Assembly: GCF_012273895.1 (NCBI RefSeq)
Contig: NC_052113.1
Span: forward strand, 5,198,195 to 5,262,194
Length of the DNA: 64,000 nt
Direction: 5' to 3'
Origin: Zerene cesonia
Taxonomy: Eukaryota; Arthropoda; Insecta; Lepidoptera; Pieridae
Shown piece by piece: positions 19,863-30,489 of the stretch (its first letter is position 1; every line of letters begins with the position of its first letter). A program made the translations under genes and the position numbers. Below the pieces are notes generated by a model. It had not been told where the DNA came from. It ran no database searches and saw only the letters and a list, made by a program, of their open reading frames with translations.

Positions 19863-22800
19863 CTGCGGATATGGGACGGGCTAACATTCATACGTCATTT
19901 CATACAAATTTAAAGTGTTTCATTTTCGATATGATTCAACTAATTGGTACAAAACATAAGTACGTATATATAAGTTAGTTGAAGACTAAGAAATTATTTG
20001 ACATTCGATAACATTTCCGAAAAATAGAGTTACTGTTAAACAATACCGATTTAAAATGTTCTTTTGTAACAGATTTCTCGATTTCCCTTTAAATAAAACG
20101 TTTTGGAAATTAAAGACTGCATTCAATCTACCTCCTTGATTAAATTGACTTCATAGATAGCACGAGAAAATAGCAACACAAAAGAGGAGTTGCCAGATAT
20201 ATAAGTAGATAAATAGTAATGGGGCGTGTGTATCATGCCGACCTTGCAGCGGCAGGTGACGCAGCGCTGCTCGCCGTGCGAGTGTATGGAGGGGTGCACC
20301 TCCTTGCCGTTGGGCAGCGGCCCGTCGGGGAACTTGCAGCCGCCCTCCGCCAGGATCTCCTCCGCCGTGCGCGGCGCGCCCTGGTCTTTGGGCGTCTCTT
20401 CCTCCACTTTCTTTGCTTTCACCTGAATATATTAATACAAATTATCAATTATCCTGACTGGAAAATGGTTGAATGGAGATAAAGTATATCGTTTGTACGG
20501 TCTTCGTACAACACGTTGTGCGCTGTCAGCATTTTACGCCAATACGCGACATTTTATATCGATCGATCGCCATACAAATCGCGCGTTCTCATAACCATTA
20601 ACCAAACCATATAGAATTAAGACAATAAACGGATAATTGTACTTAATTCTTTTATTTATCAATCATTCCAAAATACTCTGTACGGGCCCTACAACCCCGT
20701 ACATCGTTATTAGAACGAAAGCTAGGTATCAAGAAATGCATAATGCACAATTTCTTTTCCTCTGGTCTATTACTATTTAACCCATTTAAGTAACCTGACA
20801 GCTAGTTTCACAAGTTATCTATCAGCTAGCGTTACACATCAATGTAACCAAATAAACATCATAAAGTATAGAACCGATTTAATGAATAAATATTGAAACT
20901 TGAGACATACGTTAATCAAAAAGTTTCAATAAGGTCAATCAAGATCACACACAAGGAGGTTTAGCACGTAGGTATAAGTCTCACCTCGGGACAGACCCGA
21001 CAGCAAGACTTCTTATCGGGTCGGTAGGCGTCCTTCTCGGCGCAGCGCAGCGGCGGGCACTTGACCCGCGGGCACTTGACCTGGCGCGTGGCGAAGTCGC
21101 ACGTGCAGACCGCGCACGTGTCGTACCCGCCCGGCACCAGGTACGGGTGCCACGAGGACCCGGGCGCGTGGTACTGCCCCGCCAGGTGGCAGCCGTGCGA
21201 CTCGTTCCACACCGCCGTCGTCGAGTCTGCGTCACGTAACATGTCATGAAGTGACACTCGCGTGAGGTGGCACATGGTGCCATTGTGGAGTTGTTAGCAT
21301 TATATGTACAACAATATGCGATGATTTGTTTAAAACGGCACGGATCGCTAGGCGTAGGCGTAATGAGGATAAATTAGCGCATCGTGTAACTAAAAGCAGT
21401 CACTTTTGTTTCTCGACATTTTGATATGATTATGCCGCTATTTATTGCTAATCATGTTTGTTTAGAGACAACGAAAAATAAACTTGAGAAAGACAGAGTG
21501 CGTGACAAGGAGTCATGCACGTGTGAGGGCAAGTGGGTGTAACAAAAAGCTGAGAGCTCTCACTGGTGCAGATGGGGCAGCACTGTCCGGGCGGCAGCAG
21601 CGCGGGCGCGGCGCAGGGCGCGGGCGGGCAGCGCACGGGGTCGCAGCGCAGCGCACCCTGCACGCACCCGCACATGTGGCACGACTGCAAGCGAACGCAC
21701 TCCTGTACTCATTGTACTGCTAGCTCGGTGCAACGTGTTCTAATTTACTTTGTTGTATCACATCCCCCGCATTTTGTCCCGTGATACTATAGTGTTAATT
21801 AGAATAACTTGGAGTGGTTTAATATATAGTATAATTACAACAGAACTTCATTTCAGGTAAGTTCGTTAATTCTACAATTGTTTTTAACTAAAACCTAAAA
21901 AAACACTTTGGAGTTGTTAGAATTAGACCAAATTTAAATGGGACCACACGGGCGGCACAGACCTTTAAATGAAAAAATAATGATCAAGATCGGTTTATCC
22001 AGCCCAAAATTTTGGGGTAACTAACAAAAAAATGCTGTTGAATTAGGAACCACCTCATTTTTCTGAAGACGGTCGATTTAGAAGTAATATTGTGAATTTA
22101 TACAAGTTTATTTATTATTTTCAATTTTCTTTGAACAATAGAAGCTTATTTTGGTTTGATTCGGGATCCGGGACAAGTAATGGCAGTATAAGTATAAAGC
22201 TAAAGCAATCGCGTTGTACATGTTAAATAGATTTCTATTTAAAATCACAATACTGCCACAAAAAATCACACACTGTTAATGTAACGCATCCCACCTCTGT
22301 CGCCATCCATTGCGCGCCGTCCTCATACGAGCGTCCCGCGTAGAAGCAGGAGGCGGTGTTGGACAGCGAGTTGTCGGGCGGCGGCGGGCGCGGCGCGCTC
22401 AGCTCGTTGTCCGCGGTGTACGGGACCGCGGGCAGACACGACGGCGGCACGCTTATCTGGCAATTTGAGTGGCGTTCGTGAGAACTGTGTAGTGGTTATA
22501 CGGCGAGAGATTGAGCCTGGTGTGGGGTTCAATGCATATTATGTAGGTACATAGTAATATGTATTTCTTTTGAACAAATATTTTTTTTTTATTTAAAGTT
22601 ATTGCGGGTAGTTTGGTATAATTTTAAAATAGTTTTCAAAATTTTCCATAAGCTACGTTTACGTTGCAATACTTCCATAAATTTCATTCGACATTAGTTT
22701 TTTTTTTTTTTTTTGCCTATACTTACTATATATAACTTACCTCATCATTAACATCTTGAAGCATGAAAAATATATTTTAGTTTAAAATACTTGTTCACAT

Positions 22801-25800
22801 AAATCATAGAAATTGTTATTTCAGAAAAAAAGGGGCAGGCATTTATCTTAAGAGGCATCTCATACTCGTAGATCGAATTTCCTACCAATGCGTATATTTT
22901 TTTCATTATACCCTCTATCATTTATATATTATATAAAAAAAAATCATTGGTAAAAAGTAGTTAGAAATCTACAAAATACACGACTAATTTACTACAGTCG
23001 TCTTCTGTCTCTATACCAGTTTTTTCTCGTGAATGCTGGAAACTCACCTGAGGTAACCGCGTGCGCATGAATTCAGTGCCATTATCCGCCGCCCGTATAT
23101 TGAGGTACGCAGCCCCAGCGTGCAGAGCCGCCAGTTCCGAGGGGCTCGGCTCCAGTATGGAACCCTCTGACCCTGAGAGCGCCCGAGGTCCCGTGCTGCC
23201 GATCGCGTGACCCTCGAGCCAGGACGACCAGGCGCCGTTGTAGCCGTTTACGAATACCTGGAACGTATTTTGTGGACCCGTGAACGCTTTGTTATGTTCG
23301 ATGCATATTTAAGAATGGTGTTTGTTGAAACCATTTTTTAAAAAAATAAGTAGAAAGTCTGACTTGATTTTTCGTGACTTCTTAATAATTTAAGATCTGA
23401 TGATCAAGAGTTATTTTTCTGTGACAAATAATAATTTGTAAGCAATGTAAACTGCTGCCATATCTTCTGAGACTATNNNNNNNNNNNNNNNNNNNNNNNN
23501 NNNNNNNNNNNNNNNNNNNNNNNNNNNNNNNNNNNNNNNNNNNNNNNNNNNNNNNNNNNNNNNNNNNNNNNNNNNNNNNNNNNNNNNNNNNNNNNNNNNN
23601 NNNNNNNNNNNNNNNNNNNNNNNNNNNNNNNNNNNNNNNNNNNNNNNNNNNNNNNNNNNNNNNNNNNNNNNNNNNNNNNNNNNNNNNNNNNNNNNNNNNN
23701 NNNNNNNNNNNNNNNNNNNNNNNNNNNNNNNNNNNNNNNNNNNNNNNNNNNNNNNNNNNNNNNNNNNNNNNNNNNNNNNNNNNNNNNNNNNNNNNNNNNN
23801 NNNNNNNNNNNNNNNNNNNNNNNNNNNNNNNNNNNNNNNNNNNNNNNNNNNNNNNNNNNNNNNNNNNNNNNNNNNNNNNNNNNNNNNNNNNNNNNNNNNN
23901 NNNNNNNNNNNNNNNNNNNNNNNNNNNNNNNNNNNNNNNNNNNNNNNNNNNNNNNNNNNNNNNNNNNNNNNNNNNNNNNNNNNNNNNNNNNNNNNNNNNN
24001 NNNNNNNNNNNNNNNNNNNNNNNNNNNNNNNNNNNNNNNNNNNNNNNNNNNNNNNNNNNNNNNNNNNNNNNNNNNNNNNNNNNNNNNNNNNNNNNNNNNN
24101 NNNNNNNNNNNNNNNNNNNNNNNNNNNNNNNNNNNNNNNNNNNNNNNNNNNNNNNNNNNNNNNNNNNNNNNNNNNNNNNNNNNNNNNNNNNNNNNNNNNN
24201 NNNNNNNNNNNNNNNNNNNNNNNNNNNNNNNNNNNNNNNNNNNNNNNNNNNNNNNNNNNNNNNNNNNNNNNNNNNNNNNNNNNNNNNNNNNNNNNNNNNN
24301 NNNNNNNNNNNNNNNNNNNNNNNNNNNNNNNNNNNNNNNNNNNNNNNNNNNNNNNNNNNNNNNNNNNNNNNNNNNNNNNNNNNNNNNNNNNNNNNNNNNN
24401 NNNNNNNNNNNNNNNNNNNNNNNNNNNNNNNNNNNNNNNNNNNNNNNNNNNNNNNNNNNNNNNNNNNNNNNNNNNNAAGTAATAAATGTTATTTGCAGTT
24501 AACAATTTTCTTTTTTCTTTATTACAATATTTATGGCAAGACTAGGTATACTTGGGTGAACCCACACTTCTCTTAGCAATCTTTCTCTACTGGATATTCC
24601 TATTGACTGGAGGTCTACTATAAAACTATTCCAAATTAGAACTCACTTCATAATTAATCCCACAAAGAGCATCCACAGAGATCCAGGCGAGCCCGGCGAC
24701 AGGTGTAGCGGATGGCGGAAGACGAGCATCAGTGCGCCGCAGCAGCGCTGGACCAGATCCCGCGGCGTCAGGGAGCGAACGGGATAATAGTCTTCCGCGG
24801 AGGAGAGGTGGACCTGAATAAAGGAAGAGGTGATATTAGAAATACTGCTATATGGGTCCATTTAAGCTATGTAAATTATTGCCTTACAAAAAATCACTAC
24901 ATAGTATAAAACAAACTTATGTGAGCGATTGACATACGTGAGTGATTTGTTAGTAAATTGTTTATTATATTCAGAATAAAGAAACAGTCGTACGAAATGT
25001 TGTTGCTACAACTTCGATATAACATTCAATGTTGAAATGACTGAGTAGATGCCAACGTATATTTACAATATTCCACTCCACTTTCACCTTTTTTTGGTAA
25101 TATCATCAAAGAGAGGATCAAAATACAGTATGAATTTTATCCAATGCATGAATTTTCTATTAAAACCCAACTCACCAGTATCAGATCCGATGTGCACCGC
25201 GAGCTGGTCCTCGTAAAGCGGAGGGAATATTCTAGCACTAGGTCGAGCTAGTACTCCCATCCGCGTGTCCAATATTTCAACTTGGGAATGACGTTTGCCT
25301 TGCTCTTCCACAAGGGTTATCTTTGGATCTGCGAGACCGAGATTGTCTATCTGTAAGATGGAAATGTGATGCTAAGTAAAACGTTTTTGTCTTCTTTATA
25401 TAATTTCCATGTTATATACATGCAGAAGACATTTCCAAACTTAAACCAAAACCAAAATTCATTGAACTGATTATTTTCAGAAAACTCGAGAAGTTCAACC
25501 TTACGCGAGTAAAGCCTCATAATATTGTTTAACATCAATTTAAGTGTAAAGCGGCTATAAAGCAGGAAAAGCAGCAATACTACACTAGGAAAAGTCACTT
25601 ATTATAAACATGCCGCCTAACCTAACCTTTTCTTCAATCACCCGAACCCAACTCCCAAATTGCTATAGAACTCACTTGTATATCATAGACGAGCGAGCCA
25701 TCCTTGTCGATGTAGAGCAGCGCCAGCCCCTCGGGCACGGGCGCGGCGGGCAGGCGCTCGGCCACGAGCGGCGCGTGGAACAGCTCGCAGGCGGCGCGCT

Positions 25801-28646
25801 GCCGCACGGCGCCCGCCACGCGCCGCTCGGGGCTGCTCAGGCTCTCCACCGACAGCAGCAGCCGCCCGCGCGCCAGCGACCGCAGCTCCGCGGCCGATAC
25901 CGGCGTCGACACTTCTATCACGTTGAACTCGTAGCTCGGCTTGTTCATTTTTTGGATCTGGAAGGTTATTAAAGAGCGCTTTTGATATATCCATTTAAAT
26001 TTTTCGAGATAGAGAAAGAATAATAATTGTCATTATGTGACAATTATTGTATGGTGTAGACTAGGTTCCGCGCCCATTTGACCACCAATCATTGACAACC
26101 ATTGAACTAACCTCATCAATGATAGTCTGATTCTTCTCCGGCAACGTGAGCAGCACGCGTATCGCCTGGTCCCTCGAGCCCGGTTTGAACACGCCGTTGA
26201 ACACGATGGCCAGGTGCAGGCTGGGCGCCGCCCCCGCCGCCCCGGTGACGACGGCGGTGCCGCCCCACCAGCCCTCCTCCTGGCCGGGCACGCGGTAGTC
26301 GTCGCATGCGCCGTTGCCGATAGATACTGGCGCATTCTCCGGCTCTAGAAGCGAAGTGAACATCTCTGTTGACAGAGCTGGGTATCTGTAAACGAATTAT
26401 TAAATCACGGATAATTTTTTTTAAGGAATGGCATCAAACTATAGGATAAGGCACGTATTGCTTATAAATCTATTATTTATTAGTAACTAGTGGTCCGCCC
26501 CTGCTTGACCCGTGGTATATTTTTTCTTTCCATAACAACCTTCCTCATTTAAGGTAAAATTAAATTATAATTTTTTTTAATAAGAAAAATATATCACATA
26601 GAAATACATCAAACAATTTGATTATAAATAAATACAGGAATTAATTAATCAGGTTCCACTTGAGTGAATTTCCACTGTAAATATTTGTAAAATAAATCGC
26701 TTCGTCTAGACTAACTACTAATGAAGCCAAGTGAGTTTCCGTTATTAATCATACGGCTAATTTAATACGAACAATGAGGCTCGTAGCGATATCCTTGAAA
26801 CAATATTGCAAGGTTAACTCTTCTGCATTGGAATTGGGTTCAGATCGTGTCTATTTATCAACATGATGCAAGATGATTTTTTTACACAATGTACTCTATT
26901 TAAATTTTTTTAGGTAAAATCTCCGTACTAGATTAATTGTCATACAACATTATTGCAATAAAAATAAATAAGGCAACTTATAACGCTGTTTAATACGAAA
27001 GTTATACTACCTTCACAATATCACCACGGAAATAATAAAAAAAAACCTTGAATATAAACATAAACTTTTAATAAAAGTAAGCTCTTGTCCGTTATGTTAA
27101 AAATAAGTCATAAAGAAACTCGGGTAGTATAGGTTGTTTATATTAATAGTGTTTGAAAGCTGCAAAAGCTGATTAGAAGCCGATTTCAGTTTGTATGCGT
27201 ACTTCCCGACTGGTTTTATGTAATTTTAAGCGCCCATACGCATTCGCTAATAGTACAGTATCGATGTGAATCCATTCTAGTCACATTACCATACAGCAAT
27301 ATTTCACAGAATTATGTTGAAGGAATAGCAGCTTAGGTGCAAATGGGCCATACGCCGGTATCGCAAGCAATTGTAATGCATCGGAAACATTGCTGCATAT
27401 AAAGCTGCATTACGCTTCATGAAAGCGCTCATATAAACTCTACTTTACGACTATACTCTCGGCTCTTACAAGACTTGAATATATAGACTCTAAATTTAAC
27501 ACAATTTAAATCTTAAGCGCGCGATAAAGCCTTGAGGTATTTTCTAGGTTCTGATTATATTATAATAATAACGATGGTTAGATATCTTATACAGGTAGAT
27601 CTCCTTTTATAAAAAATGGAATGTAAAATGAAATAAAAGTCTCCTTACCTGCTAATCCGACCACTAAGAGCACTATCCATGGAATTATTCCTCTCATCTC
27701 CCCATATGAGAGCCACGTAAAGGGAGCCTTCTCTTAGCAAACGTTTGTACTCTCGTGGAACCCTGCGCCACACACCACATAGCTGGAAAGTGTGTATTAG
27801 TATAATGAATCCTGGGTAAGGTATTATTGTTAACATATAAAAGTAGATTAACCGGAGAAGACCGGAAAAGTTATAATAAAATGCAATATCTAAAAGGTGA
27901 AACCAAAAGAAAACTTTGAAAATAGAGAAGATAATATGGAACAATAAAAAGCGGTCGGTTCAAGCAACATTTCATTCATATTCGATATCGTATATCTTGT
28001 GAAATTAGCGATCAAAAACTAATCAGATTTGAAAGTACCTTATCCGTTTTATCCTCGTACGTAGCATGTATACCCGGAGACTTCTTCAACGGATGCTCCA
28101 ATAGCATACGTCCCCCTCTATCCAAAAACGCTAGAGCTCTCGGCTGGGTGACCATAGAAGGTCCCAGTAGCACAGACCAGAAAAGATGGCGGCGCCGAAA
28201 CGTGAAGCGTGCTGTAGCTACACCAGCCGCCACGGGCACGCCTGTCATATCATCTCGGCGAATGCACAGAGGGGACCTACCCGTCAAGAGTGCCCCAAAA
28301 TCTGTAATGAATATTTAAATATATTGAATTCATTTATTATAAATTAAATGGGAGTTTGGTTAAATTATCGATTGTTTAAAATAGTATCCCAGATATCCCA
28401 TTATCCCAAAAGTACAAATAGGTATAACAATTCACTACATTATTATATAAAGTAAAATTATTCATATCTACCGAAAACCTTCCTAGAAAGTTTTCGTATT
28501 CCTATTCTAGAAAGTTTATAGTCAGGGATAAAAGCAAAGCTAAAACAAGCTTATAACAATAAATCAGTTCTTACGTTTCATACTCAATTCCTCTTCTTCT
28601 TGTCCAATTACGATGGTAGGGCTATCCTCTTGAACGACATCGGGAG
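19737..28646 (-). CDS. sog: Short gastrulation (chordin), C-terminal 807 residues, 13 exons
   Basis: Sog/chordin is a secreted antagonist that binds Dpp/BMP ligands, helps shuttle them with Twisted gastrulation, and is cut by Tolloid proteases. It patterns the dorsal-ventral axis. The 13 exons here join in frame with consistent phases to 808 codons including TGA at 19737-19739. Reading the visible part, residues 1-23 are an acidic linker. CHRD1 starts at HFGALLTGR (24) and includes LCGVWRRVPREYKRLL (112-127). CHRD2 covers about 157-247, and CHRD3 about 248-341. CHRD4 runs through GRLLSRSL and GLAWISVDALCGINYEV to residue 525. VWC domains follow at about 560-625, 633-706 and 735-800, with CxxCxC and CCxxC cysteine patterns. 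Fly Sog is about 1040 residues, so roughly 200-230 N-terminal residues, including the membrane or signal segment and VWC1, are missing and should lie upstream to the right. A 1000-N gap falls in the intron between 24647 and 23257 but no exon is lost, since the phases join and CHRD4 is continuous. Confidence 0.95.
20243..20422 (-). CDS. sog: sog exon (residues 707-766)
   Basis: Phase 0 at both ends, 60 codons. It encodes a charged linker VKAKKVEEETPKDQGAPRTA, then the start of the last VWC, GGCKFPDGPLPNGKEVHPSI, with RCVTCRCK. The donor is GTCGGC, a weaker non-consensus site, but the following exon continues the VWC pattern. Confidence 0.9.
20985..21226 (-). CDS. sog: sog exon (residues 626-706), a whole VWC domain
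   Basis: The exon encodes SHGCHLAGQYHAPGSSWHPY, then YDTCAVCTCDFATRQVKCPR, and KKSCCRVCPE. This is a full von Willebrand factor type C domain with the CxxCxC and CCxxCP signatures. Acceptor at 21227-21228, donor GTGAGA after 20985. Confidence 0.95.
21564..21702 (-). CDS. sog: sog exon (residues 580-626)
   Basis: Second half of a VWC domain: ECVRLQSCHMCGCVQGALRC, then CPPAPCAAPALLPPGQCCPI and CT. It continues in phase 0 from the exon ending MATE at 22295. Donor GTGAGA. Confidence 0.95.
22295..22456 (-). CDS. sog: sog exon (residues 526-579)
   Basis: A proline-rich linker ISVPPSCLPAVPYT then ELSAPRPPPPDNSLSNT, and the start of the next VWC, ASCFYAGRSYEDGAQWMATE. The donor is GTGGGA. Phase 0 at both ends, 54 codons. 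Confidence 0.93.
22500..23040. other. sog: sog intron
   Basis: AT-rich intron sequence with poly-A/T runs and no recognisable element. Confidence 0.6.
23048..23257 (-). CDS. sog: sog exon (residues 456-525), end of CHRD4
   Basis: Encodes VFVNGYNGAWSSWLEGHAIG, LHAGAAYLNIRAADNGTEFM and RTRLPQ. The LHAG-A-Y-L-NIR pattern is the hallmark close of a CHRD domain. Phase 0 at both ends; donor GTGAGT. Confidence 0.95.
23477..24476. other. Assembly gap (1000 N) in a sog intron
   Basis: Exactly 1000 N. The exons on either side are both phase 0, and CHRD4 reads continuously across (GINYE then VFVNGYNG), so no exon needs to be in the gap. Confidence 1.
24647..24813 (-). CDS. sog: sog exon (residues 400-455), CHRD4 start
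   Basis: In the phase set by the upstream exon it encodes PPLLRGRLLSRSLPDAAG, PALLRRTDARLPP and GLAWISVDALCGINYE. An alternative frame is open over the same bases (24643-24861) but lacks chordin similarity. Donor GTGAGT. Confidence 0.93.
25176..25350 (-). CDS. sog: sog exon (residues 342-400)
   Basis: A linker between CHRD3 and CHRD4: IDNLGLADPKITLVEEQGKR, then ARIFPPLYEDQLAVHIGSDT. Its third codon positions are mixed, unlike the GC-saturated exon before it. It ends one base into a glycine codon. Donor GTGAGT. Confidence 0.92.
25676..25957 (-). CDS. sog: sog exon (residues 248-341), CHRD3
   Basis: Encodes IQKMNKPSYEFNVIEVSTPV, ELRSLARGRLLLSVESLSSP, CELFHAPLVAERLPAAPVPE and GLALLYIDKDGSLVYDIQ. 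It has 94 codons in phase 0. Third positions are nearly all G or C over most of its length. Confidence 0.95.
26112..26385 (-). CDS. sog: sog exon (residues 156-247), CHRD2
   Basis: Encodes YPALSTEMFTSLLEPENAPV, GGTAVVTGAAGAAPSLHLAI, VFNGVFKPGSRDQAIRVLLT and LPEKNQTIIDE. The GG-T-A ... LH-AI-FNG pattern is that of CHRD domains. Phase 2 in, phase 0 out; donor GTTAGT. Confidence 0.95.
26483..26560 (-). repeat. Retroposon tail in a sog intron
   Basis: On the minus strand it reads ATACCACGGGTCAAGCAGGG, then GCGGACCACTAGTT, matching the end of the copy at 2270-2415. Confidence 0.65.
26561..27640. other. sog: sog intron
   Basis: About 1.1 kb of AT-rich intron sequence; nothing recognised. Confidence 0.6.
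27649..27782 (-). CDS. sog: sog exon (residues 112-156), CHRD1 middle
   Basis: Encodes LCGVWRRVPREYKRLLREGS, LYVALIWGDERNNSMDSALS and GRISR. CGVWRRVPR-Y-R is highly characteristic of Sog/chordin. Phase 0 in, phase 2 out; donor GTAAGG. Confidence 0.96.
28039..28301 (-). CDS. sog: sog exon (residues 24-111), CHRD1 start
   Basis: Encodes HFGALLTGRSPLCIRRDDMT, GVATARFTFRRRHLFWSVLL, PRALAFLDRGGRMLLEHPLK and IHATYEDKTDK. FxxLLTGR and ARFTF are CHRD signatures. The first codon is split with the exon at 28575-28646. Donor GTACTT. Confidence 0.96.
28575..28646 (-). CDS. sog: sog exon, acidic linker before CHRD1 (most 5' exon found)
   Basis: Between an acceptor TTTTAG (28647-28648) and a donor GTAAGA lies PDVVQEDSPTIVIGQEEEEL then SMK. 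It is only 72 nt, but the phases fit the next exon exactly and an acidic linker is expected between VWC1 and CHRD1. It needs an upstream exon ending in the first base of a codon. Confidence 0.8.
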
Positions 28647-28649
28647 CTA

Positions 28650-29760
28650 AAACAAAACAAACAATGATTTAATAATCCAGCAGACTACAAACAAGTAAAT
28701 TAATCAAGGTAATATTGCCATGAATACTCAAGCCAACTGATATGGATGGAGGTAATAAATTAATTAGTGCATACGTGCATTTGCTTTGAATAGATTTATC
28801 TAATCTTTCATTAATATTTATAGCATTTGCTTCAGAATTTTACTTTACATTGTAAATGCTTTCTTTGGCACACAAAGAAAATCAGAAAGCTTAGAAAATA
28901 AGATCATTCAATGAATTGGCTAAAGGCTGTGAAAAGAATAGGGAATGAGACCGCGCCGATCCCACTGTTCGTTTGATTGGATGAAGTTTCATTCAATCCT
29001 ATCAGAATCATATGGCGTCTAGACGGCGACACTCAAATTAATATTATGCATCGCTTTCTTATATAGAAATATGCATATATTTTAACGGCGTTAACGTCAT
29101 ACTCTGCTTCAAATCAATCGCTTTATACAATCAAAATATTTTATTAGTAACAATATTTCAATGACACTTAAAACATAACAATTATTTGTATTTTTCAAAT
29201 ACAAGCGACAAATATTGAGTTATAATAAGTTATATTCAACAATTTACATTACAATTTTAATTCTCAACATATTCATCCAATCTCCTACAGGGTGAAAGGC
29301 CAGACTAAATTTTTCTTAAAAATTGAAATCAACTCAAGAATATTATCACATATCATCATTTTTGAAAGATTTCAAAATAATTTCATTTATTCTTAGTTTC
29401 CAAAGCGCCATGTTAATAAACAACTATTACTCAAATATAAATGCTACAATTAAAATTTATTGTCTTTATAAATTTATCCACAAGCAGTTACAGCTAGTCG
29501 GCATAATAAATAATTTATTAATTCTAATAAATACGGTTTCACGCCTTGCTTAAACACTGCTATCTCTACGACACACTTCTGAATAAGGATAGATACGTTG
29601 CATCTTTGGCTATAAATTATAGACGCAGTAAATCCTCTTATCGTACCTGATTATGCCCTCTCTGATATGTTAAACAAGCAATTTCCACACTAACTTTGGT
29701 AAACATTATTACGAGTGGACTTGTTTGCGCAATCAAATCTTGAAGGCAGATTATGATTTA
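28650..29760. other. Non-coding DNA upstream of the last found sog exon
   Basis: AT-rich, no gene or repeat recognised. I looked here on the minus strand for a VWC1 exon with CxxCxC and did not find one. Confidence 0.5.
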
Positions 29761-29770
29761 CTAGTGCAGG

Positions 29771-29855
29771 GTGGCGCCAATATATTTATAACAATCTGTG
29801 TATTCATTTAATGTTTAAGACATGCTCAGATTTATAACGAAGTGGCGCCAATATA
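29771..29855. promoter_or_regulatory. Two direct copies of GTGGCGCCAATATA, 71 bp apart
   Basis: GTGGCGCCAATATA occurs at 29771-29784 and 29842-29855. The core TGGCGCCA is a palindrome similar to E2F-type sites. Each copy also has ATTTATAAC nearby. This looks like paired protein-binding sites or a small duplicated segment; function is inference. Confidence 0.4.
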
Positions 29856-30099
29856 GCGTCACAATACGCGACTTATATGTGTTACTCATATGTATTCTTG
29901 TGTAAACATAGTGGATCGAAAGAGTTGGAGAAATTTATTATTATTTTATCTGATGATAAAAGCTGTTGCTTTCTATACATATTTATATCAAAAAAATTGT
30001 GTTAAAATTGGATATTAAAAAAAGCTGTTTAACTGGGAGATTGAAGTTCAAGGAGTTTAATGAAGTATCGGATGATATGCGTAGGTACTCTACATTATT

Positions 30100-30480
30100 C
30101 TTTTCTGTTCAGTTTGAGATGTGAGCGACGGCGCCGAGCCTACACCTTTGACTCGACCGAGCGCGACACGGCGCCGCGTTTTGCGTTTGTGTGCGCAATG
30201 AATATTTATGCGCATTCACACACACAATAAACGGAGAAAATCCACTCCACTCAAGGTGTCACAGAACGTTTCCACTCGTTAATGTCATTTAACGTAAATT
30301 TAAACTTTTGAAAGCAGCCTTGAGTGTGCAGACGTGACGTGACTAGAGCGGAGACGAGTTCATTCCCAGTCCAGTCGCGGTCTAACGTCTTTGGGCCTCT
30401 TCGACGCGGCGAGTTTTCCAATCGTATGATGTAACCCGGCGCCGTATTGACGACCGATACCATGAATAGACCGGCATACA
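30100..30480. promoter_or_regulatory. GC- and CpG-rich patch
   Basis: Contains GACGGCGCCGAGCC, CGACACGGCGCCGCGTTTTG and CCCGGCGCCGTATTG within AT-rich surroundings. An open minus-strand frame (30251-30481) has no upstream ATG and no family resemblance. It may be a promoter or enhancer of sog; no transcript evidence. Confidence 0.3.
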
Positions 30481-30489
30481 CGACACTTA

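Noticed and set aside
19648..21283. Arginine- or alanine-rich frames overlapping sog exons in other frames
   Set aside because: Shadows caused by GC-saturated third positions of the real exons; the chordin frame is supported by domains and splice phases.
25610..25972. 120-codon + strand frame
   Set aside because: It is the antisense of the sog CHRD3 exon.
30251..30481. Minus-strand frame with a hydrophobic start and basic segment, considered as a sog N-terminus
   Set aside because: No ATG at its start, no VWC cysteines, and no match in style to Sog; the opening codon is GTG after an upstream stop.
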